Assembly (NCBI GenBank): GCA_023386865.1
Contig: JAEWIV010000364.1
Location: 1-22,356 of the forward strand
Direction: 5' to 3'
Source of the DNA: Pseudomonadota bacterium
Lineage (GTDB): Bacteria; Pseudomonadota; Alphaproteobacteria; Reyranellales; Reyranellaceae
DNA: 22,356 bases
Shown here: in pieces, positions 14,303 to 21,752 of the stretch
Numbering within the stretch: position 1 is the stretch's first letter
Layout: each line of letters opens with the position of its first letter
Notes under the pieces: generated by a model
Database searches by the model: none
What the model was told of the DNA's origin: nothing
What the model saw: only the letters and a program-made list of their open reading frames with translations
Position numbers and translations under genes: made by a program

Positions 14303-15295
14303 ATGAAGTTCAGCATCAGCCTGCCGACCGGCTTCGAAGGCGTGATGTATCCCATTCCCTTTGTCGAGCCTGGCGATTTCGTGCGCATGGCGCAGCTCTG
14401 CGAGAAGCTCGGCTACGATTCGGTGTGGGGCAACGACCACATCACCAGCCAGCATTACGTGCGCGAGCTGTTTTCCGACAAGGCGCCGAACTTCTACGAG
14501 GTCCTGACGGTGCTGTCGTTCTGCGCCGCCGCCACCAGCCGCATCCGTGTCGGCACGGCGCTGGCCGTGCTGCCGATGCGCGATCCGTTCTGGCTCGCCA
14601 AGCAGGCGGCGACCATCGACCAGCTCGCCAACGGCCGCCTGGTGCTGGCGCTGGGAGTCGGCGCCTATCGCGAGGAGTTCGCCGCCTGGGCGCCCAGGCT
14701 CGCGCCCAAGGCGCGGCGCGGCGAGATGATGGACGAGGGGCTGGAGCTGATGCGCCGGCTGTTCACCGAGCGGCGGGTGACCCACGAGGGCAAGTACTAC
14801 GCCGTGCGCGACGTCGAGATGTATCCCAAGCCCAAGGCCGATCCGTTCGCGCTGTGGGTCGGCGGCCACAACATGGAGACCGTCGAACGCGCCGCACGCA
14901 TCGCCACGGGCTGGCTGCCCGGCTGGCGCCCGTGGCCCGAGCTCGAGGAGCGGATCAAGAAGCTGAAGGCGCGCGCTGCCGAGCTCGGTCGTGATCCCGG
15001 GGAGATCGAGATCGCGCCTCAGTTCTCGCTGACCATCGCCAGGACCGCCGAGGAGGCGGAGCGCCGCTACATGGAGTCGGGGCTGGTCGCCCACCGCAAG
15101 TCGCTCGCCTATACCGGCCGCGACCTCACCAAGCAGGTCGTGGCCAACCTGGTCGGCTCGCCCGATCTCATCCTCGAGAAGATCGACGGCCTCGGGAAGA
15201 TCGGCGTCGACCATGCCTGCGCCCTCATGATCCCGGCCGACAGCATGGCCGAGTTCGAGGACCAGGTGGAATGGTTCGCGACGGTGGCGCTGTAA
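14303..15295 (+). CDS. LLM-class oxidoreductase, paralogue of 18994-20001
   Basis: A 330-residue LLM protein. It begins MKFSISLPTGFEG and shows YPIPF at 16-20, DSVWGNDH at 39-46, VGTALAVLPMRDP near 83-95, GVGAYREEF at 118-126 and ALWVGGHNMET near 190. In the first 50 residues 30 positions are identical to the protein at 18994-20001, by my count, and the loop motifs match, so these two are the closest pair in the window. It ends ten bases before the convergent exoprotein gene. It is the third gene of a plus-strand unit with the PLP enzyme and 13337-14290. The ribosome binding site is weak, as expected for a coupled gene. Confidence 0.93.
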   Translation: MKFSISLPTGFEGVMYPIPFVEPGDFVRMAQLCEKLGYDSVWGNDHITSQHYVRELFSDKAPNFYEVLTVLSFCAAATSRIRVGTALAVLPMRDPFWLAKQAATIDQLANGRLVLALGVGAYREEFAAWAPRLAPKARRGEMMDEGLELMRRLFTERRVTHEGKYYAVRDVEMYPKPKADPFALWVGGHNMETVERAARIATGWLPGWRPWPELEERIKKLKARAAELGRDPGEIEIAPQFSLTIARTAEEAERRYMESGLVAHRKSLAYTGRDLTKQVVANLVGSPDLILEKIDGLGKIGVDHACALMIPADSMAEFEDQVEWFATVAL

Positions 15296-15305
15296 CCCCT
15301 GAACC

Positions 15306-18300
15306 TCAGAGCACCGACAGCTTGACCACCATGTCGTTGTAGTCGAAGTCGCCGCCATGGTCGGCGCGGACGTCCTCGAAGGCGAAGACGTTCTCGCCGT
15401 AGGTCTGGACATGCACGCGGCCGTCGATGTTGGCGGTGCCGGGCACGAAGATGTCGCCGTTCGGCGTGACCAGCACCGGCGCGTAGAAGCCCTGCTTGCC
15501 GCCGACCGACCAGTCCTGGCTGACATGGAAGGTGCCGTTGCCGTTCTGGACCGCGAAGTTCGCGTCCCAGTTGGCCTGGACGGCGGCGCGGAAGGCGTCG
15601 GTATTGCCATAGGCCACGCCGCCCACGCCCACGATCGTGTTGCTGTCGTGGTCGTAGTCGAAGCGCACGAAATGCACGGTGTTGGCGTTCTTGGCGCTGC
15701 CGGCCACCTCGACATGGATCGTCTCGCCCTGGGTCAGGTAGACCACCGGGAGATTGCTGCTGCGCTGGTCGGAGGCGAGATAGTCCTGGTGGTTCAGGCC
15801 GTTGTCGACGGTGACCATGAACGACAGGCCGGCCCCGCTCACGAGCATCGAGCTGTTGCTCTGCGGTGTGATCTGCACGTCGGGCCGAGCGGCGATCGTG
15901 CCGTCCGGGTTCAACAGCGCGAAATGGAGCTGCTGGTCGTCGGGCAGGAACAGCGTCTGGCCGAGCTTCAGGAGCTCGATGCCGCCGTCGCTGCTCATCG
16001 AGCCCAGCCTGGCGAGCGTCGCATCGGCGATCGAGACGCTGCCGCCGATCGTGCCGTCGCGTCCGACGAGGGTGCCGTCCGCCGTCGTGGCATAGAGCAG
16101 CAGCTGCGCGCCTTGCGCGAGCTGGGTGCCCGCCACGGGATCGAAATGCAGCCAGTTGCCGGCACCGTCGCCGAGGCTGCCGTGCGGGGCGAACTGCAGG
16201 GCGTCCCCCGCCGCAGTCTCCTGCAGCGCGAGCTGGCTCAGGTTGACATTCAAGGTGAGAGCGGCGCTCGAGGGCGCGGCGGCGCTCGTGCCGGCCCCGA
16301 AGACCGTGGTGCCGCCCGGCAGGTACTCCTGCATCGTCACCGTGTAGGTGCCGTTGCCGAACTGCTGCGGGTCGGCCGTCGTCAACCACTGGCCGTCCAG
16401 ATCCGCCGTCGCCTGCACTTGGGCAATCTGTGTCGCGCCTTCGAAGATGGTGACCAACGCGGTGTTGTTGGCGACGATCTTGTTGGTGAAGGCCGTCGTC
16501 CAGCCCGCGGTGGCTCCGTTCTGGTTGGTCGACGGGTCGTTGTTGTATCCGGTCCAGCCGAAAGCGATGTTGCTGCCGGTCGTGATGTTGACGGTCGGGG
16601 CATCCGCCTCGGCGCCGGTGGCGTACTTGTTGCCGGTGATGCCGATGCCGGTTTGGCCGTCGAACGGGGTGAACGCGCTGCCCGACAGGGTGCCGCCAAC
16701 CGGCGCCGCCGGCTTGGCCGAGAACTGCGAATTGTAGTCGAAGACCAGCATGCTCACCGGCATGGACACCGCCGGATTGAGCACGAGGTTCGTCTGATTG
16801 GCCGCCGTCGTCACCGGGCTGTAGGTCGCCCCGCCATCGGCGGCGAAGTCGGTGGCGCCCATGTCGAGGGTGCCGCCCGTGCCCTGCGTGGCGTAGAAGT
16901 TGTAGACCTTCTGGTCGCCGCCCGTGTCGGTGAAGACGAGCTGGTACCAGTAGACCTGGTTCGCCGTCGCCGACGTCGAGATCGGCATATTGTTGATGAT
17001 GAACGTGCCCTCGACGTTGGGCCCGCCCGACGTGGCGGTCCACGTCCCGCCATTATTGCTGAGGTTGAAGTTCTGCCAGTAGTCGGTCTGGCCGGTATTG
17101 GAGTTGCTGGCCGGCGTCAGCGGCACGTAGGTGAACTGGCCGTTGCCCTGATAGAGGCCGAGCTGCACACCGAGCGTCGATTCGGGGAACAGGCCGGCGG
17201 TCTGGCCCGACACGATGAGCTGCGGGCCGGTCATCGTGGCGTTGCCTGTCGTCAGCGTCAGGTAGTCGCTCTGGCCGCCCGGCAGGGGGAGGTAGACCGA
17301 GGTCGCGACGGGCACGAAGTAGGAGGGATTGGGCGTCTCCGAGGAGCCATAGACATAAAGATCGATGTTGCCGACGTTGAGCTTGGCGCCGTCGGGTTGC
17401 GACAGCGGGATCAGCGGGCCGGTCGTCAGGCCGACCGACAGGTTGTCGGAAAAGGCCGAGCCGTAGATGTTCGAATCGTTGAAGAACTGCTGCGACCACC
17501 AGTCATTGTGCTGGTAGCTCGGGGTGGTCCCGGCCACGCGGTTGACGTCGAAGGCGTAAGCCGGCGACCAGTTCAGGGTCGTGTTGAGATCGATCGTGCC
17601 GCCGGCGAGATTGGTCGCCGACGATGCCGTCGGCATCATCGTGTTCGGCGATTGCGACTGGGTTCCCCAGTAGCCCGCGGTGAAGCCGGTGAAGAACGGC
17701 GTGAGGATATTGCCCCACTGGTTGTTGGCCGACGTGCCGATCACGTTGGTTTGCGCCTGGCCGTTGGGTGCGCTGCCCGGCACCTCGAACGGATTCTGGA
17801 ACTGGCTGTCTTCCCAGATCGTCATCGTGCCCTGGCCGGCCGCGTACATGTTGGACTGCAGCGTGGCCTGGCTGATCAGGATGTAGCCCTGGGTCTGGCT
17901 GATGGTGTTGGGGCTGAACACGAAATAGGTGCCGGCACTGCCCCACGCGCCGGCGCCGAGGTTCGTGGTCGAGAGGTTGTAGGAATAGTACTGGGCGTTG
18001 TGCCAGACGCCGTTGGCGTCGGGCTCCCCGTTGGTCATGCCGGACAGCGTGATGTTCGACATGCCGCCGACGGCCGACAGATAGGAGCTCCACTCGCTGG
18101 TCGGATAGGCGCTCGGACCGAACGTGCTGTTCGACGGCGAGTTGACCATCGAGATCTGGCCGTCCAGGGGACTGTAGGGCGTCCCGCTGCTCGACGTCGG
18201 ATAGTGCTGCGTGGCGGCCGCGTTGTGGTTGCTGAGCGTGGTCGTCAACGACTGCCCGGCTATGCCCAGGCCGCGCGACTGGCCGGTGCTGTCGTCGTAT

Positions 18301-18815
18301 TTGATGTTGACCGCCATGTTCCAGGCAAAGCCCGGTATGGCCGTCAGGTCGCCGAGGTCCGACGAGGCGTTCGTCAACGTCACCTCGAACGCCGCGTAGC
18401 TGTAGTTCCAGTTCTGGGAGTTGGGCAGGATCTGGCCGACGTTGCTGCCGATGCCCGACGGCTGGGTGAGGTCGGTGTGGGCAGCCGGATTCTCGCTCTG
18501 GACGATGAGATAGATCGAGCTGGACGACACCGTGCCCAGCGACGCGTCGGTCAGCGTGACCGTGACCTCGTAGTCGTTGTCGGTGGTGCTGAGGCTAACG
18601 TTGCTCGAGATCGAGCCGTTCAGGACAAGCGGCGTCCAGTTGTTGGTGGCGCCCGACGCCAGGAGGGGGGAGACCGCCACATCCGAAGGCGGCGTCTCGT
18701 TCCACAGATAGGCCCAGCTTCCGTTCTGGGTGCCTGTCCCGCCCGTGCCGGTCGACGACCCTGTCAGCTCCTGCAGGAAAGCGGAGGACATATGAAAGGT
18801 CAGGCTGGTCGTCAT
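15306..18815 (-). CDS. Large secreted-type multidomain protein with C-terminal DUF4114
   Basis: A 1169-residue protein, rich in Ser, Thr, Asn and Gly and poor in Cys and Lys, as in extracellular beta-sheet proteins. There is no N-terminal signal peptide, which with the C-terminal architecture suggests type I secretion. The last 120 residues match DUF4114: the segment begins near 1049 (RFDYDHDSNT), continues with GKQGFYAPVLVTPNGDIF, and ends GGDFDYNDM at 1154-1162, a likely calcium site, then VVKLSVL. A bacterial Ig-like stretch is visible at about 700-830 (FTNKIVANNTALVTIFEG and GNGTYTVTMQEY). The N-terminal third (with FEVTLTNASSDLGDLTAIPGF near 150) faintly recalls GH64/thaumatin-like glucanase proteins, but I would not assign activity. 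No transporter gene is near. Its base composition seems slightly less GC-rich than that of its neighbours. Confidence 0.85.
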   Translation of the reverse strand: MTTSLTFHMSSAFLQELTGSSTGTGGTGTQNGSWAYLWNETPPSDVAVSPLLASGATNNWTPLVLNGSISSNVSLSTTDNDYEVTVTLTDASLGTVSSSSIYLIVQSENPAAHTDLTQPSGIGSNVGQILPNSQNWNYSYAAFEVTLTNASSDLGDLTAIPGFAWNMAVNIKYDDSTGQSRGLGIAGQSLTTTLSNHNAAATQHYPTSSSGTPYSPLDGQISMVNSPSNSTFGPSAYPTSEWSSYLSAVGGMSNITLSGMTNGEPDANGVWHNAQYYSYNLSTTNLGAGAWGSAGTYFVFSPNTISQTQGYILISQATLQSNMYAAGQGTMTIWEDSQFQNPFEVPGSAPNGQAQTNVIGTSANNQWGNILTPFFTGFTAGYWGTQSQSPNTMMPTASSATNLAGGTIDLNTTLNWSPAYAFDVNRVAGTTPSYQHNDWWSQQFFNDSNIYGSAFSDNLSVGLTTGPLIPLSQPDGAKLNVGNIDLYVYGSSETPNPSYFVPVATSVYLPLPGGQSDYLTLTTGNATMTGPQLIVSGQTAGLFPESTLGVQLGLYQGNGQFTYVPLTPASNSNTGQTDYWQNFNLSNNGGTWTATSGGPNVEGTFIINNMPISTSATANQVYWYQLVFTDTGGDQKVYNFYATQGTGGTLDMGATDFAADGGATYSPVTTAANQTNLVLNPAVSMPVSMLVFDYNSQFSAKPAAPVGGTLSGSAFTPFDGQTGIGITGNKYATGAEADAPTVNITTGSNIAFGWTGYNNDPSTNQNGATAGWTTAFTNKIVANNTALVTIFEGATQIAQVQATADLDGQWLTTADPQQFGNGTYTVTMQEYLPGGTTVFGAGTSAAAPSSAALTLNVNLSQLALQETAAGDALQFAPHGSLGDGAGNWLHFDPVAGTQLAQGAQLLLYATTADGTLVGRDGTIGGSVSIADATLARLGSMSSDGGIELLKLGQTLFLPDDQQLHFALLNPDGTIAARPDVQITPQSNSSMLVSGAGLSFMVTVDNGLNHQDYLASDQRSSNLPVVYLTQGETIHVEVAGSAKNANTVHFVRFDYDHDSNTIVGVGGVAYGNTDAFRAAVQANWDANFAVQNGNGTFHVSQDWSVGGKQGFYAPVLVTPNGDIFVPGTANIDGRVHVQTYGENVFAFEDVRADHGGDFDYNDMVVKLSVL

Positions 18816-18993
18816 TGGGGTTCCCGCAGCTCAAGGGCGCCGTCGGACGCAGATGCCCCACAGCCGGTCTCTCGGTCGATTGTATCGGTTCGGCGAACCC
18901 CACCGCCGCGATGCCTCGGTCAGTCTGCCCGTTTACTCGTCAGATGCACAAGCCGATTTTTCCCCGGACGGCCGCGCGCCCGGATGGGCCGGT
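18816..18993 (-). promoter_or_regulatory. Upstream region of the exoprotein gene with a 13-base palindrome
   Basis: This 178-base gap lies between the stop of the minus-strand LLM gene and the start of the exoprotein gene. On the minus strand it holds TACAAT (complement of 18879-18884), a good minus-10 candidate. Directly upstream of it is a perfect palindrome, GGTTCG-g-CGAACC at 18887-18899, in the place where an operator would overlap the promoter spacer. No clear minus-35 is seen. No convincing terminator with a T-run follows the upstream LLM gene. Otherwise I see no gene in it. Confidence 0.4.
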
Positions 18994-20001
18994 CTACCTG
19001 ATCTTGGGCGTGACCTCTTCGCCGAAGATCTGCATCTGGTCGATCAACTCCTGGACCGAATTGGCGGCGAAGTAGAGGCCGAGGAGATGGGTGACTCCGG
19101 CCTCGCGGAAGGCGTTGGCCTTGTCGACGATCTCGGCCGGCGTGCCGATCAGGTTGATGTCCTCGTGCGTGGCGGAGCCTTGGCCCTTCAGCGTCGACTT
19201 GGCGAGCGAGACCAGGTGCTTGTTCATCTGGCTCTTGCGGAAGCTTTCGACGGCGGCCTGCTTGCTCTTGCCGATATGCACGATGAACTGCGGGCAGACT
19301 TCGATGGCCTTGGGATCGCGGCCGGCTTTCTCGGCTTCCTCGTGCAGTGTCTTCACGCCGGCGCGCAGGCGGTCGACATGCATGCCGGCCGGCAGCCAGC
19401 CGTCGGCCCACTTCACGGTGCGGGTGATGTTGTTGGGGTTGTTGCCGCCGACATAGATCGGGATGTGCTTCTGCAGCGGCTTCGGATACAGCTCGACGTC
19501 ACGGAACTTGTAGTATCTGCCGTCGAAGCTCGCGACACGTTCCTTGAACAAGAGGTTCAGCGCCTGGAGGCCCTCGTCGACGATGTCGCCGCGGTCCATC
19601 CTGGCGTCGGGCTGCAGCGCCTTGAACTCCTCTCGATAGGCGCCGATGCCGACACCCACCTCCAGGCGGCCCTTGCCGAAATGGTCGAGCGTGGCGATCT
19701 GCTTGGCAGTCACCACGATGTCGTGGCGCATCGGCAGCACCAGCACGCCGGTGCCGACCTTGATCGTCCTGGTCTCCGACAGCACGAAGGCATAGGTGAT
19801 CAGCGGCTCCCAGAAGCGCGGCGGCACCGGGAACTCGGCGCGCACGTAGTTCTGGGTCGTCATGTGGTCGTTGCCCCACACCGAGTCGTAGCCGAACTTC
19901 TCGGCGGCCTGGGCGATCTTGATGACGTTCTCGGGGTCGGAGAACGGGATGGGATAGGTCAAGCCTTCCATCCCGGTCGGCAGGCCGGCGCTGACACGCA
20001 T
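18994..20001 (-). CDS. LLM-class oxidoreductase in a hyuAB operon
   Basis: A 335-residue LLM protein. It starts MRVSAGLPTGMEG with GGGAGAG upstream, and carries YPIPF at 16-20, DSVWGNDH at 39-46, VGTGVLVLPMRHD near 82-94, GVGIGAYREEF at 116-126 and PIYVGGNNPNN near 186. It is the closest paralogue of 14303-15295. Fourteen bases separate its start from the stop of the hydantoinase B gene on the same strand, so it is very likely the third gene of that operon. LLM enzymes such as RutA open nitrogen heterocycles, so pairing with hydantoinase/oxoprolinase subunits suggests oxidation and hydrolysis of a cyclic amide or imide; this is inference from context. Cofactor not determined. Confidence 0.93.
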   Translation of the reverse strand: MRVSAGLPTGMEGLTYPIPFSDPENVIKIAQAAEKFGYDSVWGNDHMTTQNYVRAEFPVPPRFWEPLITYAFVLSETRTIKVGTGVLVLPMRHDIVVTAKQIATLDHFGKGRLEVGVGIGAYREEFKALQPDARMDRGDIVDEGLQALNLLFKERVASFDGRYYKFRDVELYPKPLQKHIPIYVGGNNPNNITRTVKWADGWLPAGMHVDRLRAGVKTLHEEAEKAGRDPKAIEVCPQFIVHIGKSKQAAVESFRKSQMNKHLVSLAKSTLKGQGSATHEDINLIGTPAEIVDKANAFREAGVTHLLGLYFAANSVQELIDQMQIFGEEVTPKIR

Positions 20002-20015
20002 GTCGTTTCTCTCCC

Positions 20016-21752
20016 TTACTCTGCCGCGACGGCGCGCAGCTTGGCGGTCTCGGCTTCGTCGACCGTGCCGTCGTCGTTGACGGCAACGCCGTAGTCGCGG
20101 CGCGCCGCTTCGCTCGAGATGAAGCCCTGGCGCACGTCCTCGGCGACGACGGCGGCCGGCCGCTTGCGCGGATTGCCGAGCCCGCCGCCGCCCGGCATGG
20201 CGATGATGACGCGGTCCTTCGACGGCACTTCCTGCAGGCCCTTGCCGCGCAGCACCTTGCCCGACGAAAGCGTCACCGAGCCTGCCTTGCCGCTGAGGCC
20301 GCCCTCGCGACCGCGCGCCGGATGGTCGATGCGGTCGTAGTAGGCGCTGAGCGCAAACGGCGCCTTGTCGAGCGTGCCGACCTCCATGATCTGGCCCAGC
20401 CCGCCGCGGAACTCGCCGGCGCCGCCGGAATCCTGGCGGTACTCCTTGCGCCACACCACGATGGGCGACACCGCCTCGTTGACCTCGATCGGCACGTTCT
20501 TGACGCCGCTCGGGAAGGCCGTGGCCGACAGCCCGTCGGCGCCCGGCCGCGCCCCGGTGCCGCCGGCATGGAAGCTCATGACGCTGAACGGCTTGGCGTG
20601 CACTGTCTCCGACGGATCGCCGCCGGTCGAGCCGGGGCCGCCCAGCGCGAACAGGTTCCACAGGCACGACGTGCCCTCGGCCGGCACGTTGCCGCCCAGC
20701 GCCTGGTGCAGGCAGCCGAACATGACGTCGGGCAGCATCTGGCCGGTGACATGGCGCGCCGCCACGGGGGCGGGCTTCTGGGCGTTGAGGATCGAGTCAG
20801 GCGGCGCGGTGACGCGGATCACCGACAGCGAGCCCTCGTTGTTCGGCACCTTGGGCGCCACGATGCACTTCACGCCGAACGAGGCATAGGCCTCGGTGTA
20901 GCAGACCGGCACGTTGATGCCGAAGGCCGACACGCCCGAGGTGCCGGCGAAGTCGACGTCGATGCCGTCCGCGCCGATCTTCATGGTGGCGACCAGGTCG
21001 ATCGGCTTGTCGGCGCCGTCGACGCGCATCGAGTATTTGTAGGTGCCGGGCGTGATCTTGCGGATCGCCTCCAGGGAGGCCTGCTTGGACTTCTCCAGGA
21101 TGTGCGTGCCGAGACGGTCGAGGTCGTCGATGGCGAACTCGTCCATCATCTCGATCAGGCGCCGGCAGCCGATCTCGTTGCAGGTCGCCAGCGAGTAGAG
21201 GTCGCCCACCACCTGGATCGGCTCGCGCACGTTGGCCGACACGATCTCGACCAGGGTCTCGTCGACCTTGCCCTCGCGGGCGAAGCGCATCAGCGGGATG
21301 TAGAGGCCTTCCTCGTAGACCTGGCGGGCGTCGGTGGTCATGCCGCGGCCGCCGATGTCGACGACGTGGCAGGTCGAGGCGAACATCGCCACCATCTTGC
21401 CGCGCCGGAAGGTCGGGGTGACGAAGGTGAAGTCGTGCAGATGGCCCGTGCCCTTCCACGGGTCGTTGGTCAGGAAGATGTCGCCTTCCTTCATCGTGTG
21501 CGCCGGGAATTTCTGCAGAAAGTGGCGTACCGCGCGGGCCATCGAGTTGATGTGGCCCGGGGTGCCGGTCACCGCCTGGGCCAGCATGGCGCCCTCGAGG
21601 TCGAACACGCCGGCCGAGAGGTCGCCGGCCTCGCGCGTCGAGGTCGAGAAGCCGGTACGGATCAGCGCCAGCGCCTGCTCCTCGACGACCGCGATCAGGC
21701 GGTCCCACATCAATTGCAGGCGGATGGGAGAGAGCGGATCGTTGAAGCTCAT
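20016..21752 (-). CDS. hyuB: Hydantoinase B/5-oxoprolinase-family subunit (PF02538)
   Basis: A 578-residue protein of the HyuB family, the partner of HyuA in ATP-dependent N-methylhydantoinase/5-oxoprolinase-type enzymes, which cleave cyclic amides with ATP. The family marks are clear: REAGDLSAGVFD at 40-51, GTPGHINSM at 63-71, TNDPWKGTGHLHDF at 95-108, CHVVDIGG at 128-135 with likely metal-binding His and Asp residues, GGAGEFRGGLGQ in the C-terminal half and MPGGGGLGNP near the end. Length is normal. Its ATG overlaps the stop of the upstream hyuA gene by four bases, and GGAGAAGG lies upstream. The exact substrate cannot be told from sequence; acetone carboxylase is less likely because its beta subunit is longer and a gamma subunit is absent. 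Confidence 0.94.
   Translation of the reverse strand: MSFNDPLSPIRLQLMWDRLIAVVEEQALALIRTGFSTSTREAGDLSAGVFDLEGAMLAQAVTGTPGHINSMARAVRHFLQKFPAHTMKEGDIFLTNDPWKGTGHLHDFTFVTPTFRRGKMVAMFASTCHVVDIGGRGMTTDARQVYEEGLYIPLMRFAREGKVDETLVEIVSANVREPIQVVGDLYSLATCNEIGCRRLIEMMDEFAIDDLDRLGTHILEKSKQASLEAIRKITPGTYKYSMRVDGADKPIDLVATMKIGADGIDVDFAGTSGVSAFGINVPVCYTEAYASFGVKCIVAPKVPNNEGSLSVIRVTAPPDSILNAQKPAPVAARHVTGQMLPDVMFGCLHQALGGNVPAEGTSCLWNLFALGGPGSTGGDPSETVHAKPFSVMSFHAGGTGARPGADGLSATAFPSGVKNVPIEVNEAVSPIVVWRKEYRQDSGGAGEFRGGLGQIMEVGTLDKAPFALSAYYDRIDHPARGREGGLSGKAGSVTLSSGKVLRGKGLQEVPSKDRVIIAMPGGGGLGNPRKRPAAVVAEDVRQGFISSEAARRDYGVAVNDDGTVDEAETAKLRAVAAE

Noticed and set aside
13061..15715. An 884-codon minus-strand open frame spanning the PLP enzyme end, two LLM genes and the exoprotein end
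   Set aside because: The plus-strand genes show full family motifs in this interval; the antisense frame has none.
15357..19001. A 1214-codon open frame on the plus strand, opposite the exoprotein gene
   Set aside because: Its translation is rich in Arg, Gly, Ala and Val with no domain pattern, while the minus strand gives a coherent exoprotein ending in DUF4114. GC-rich codon bias keeps the antisense frame free of stops.
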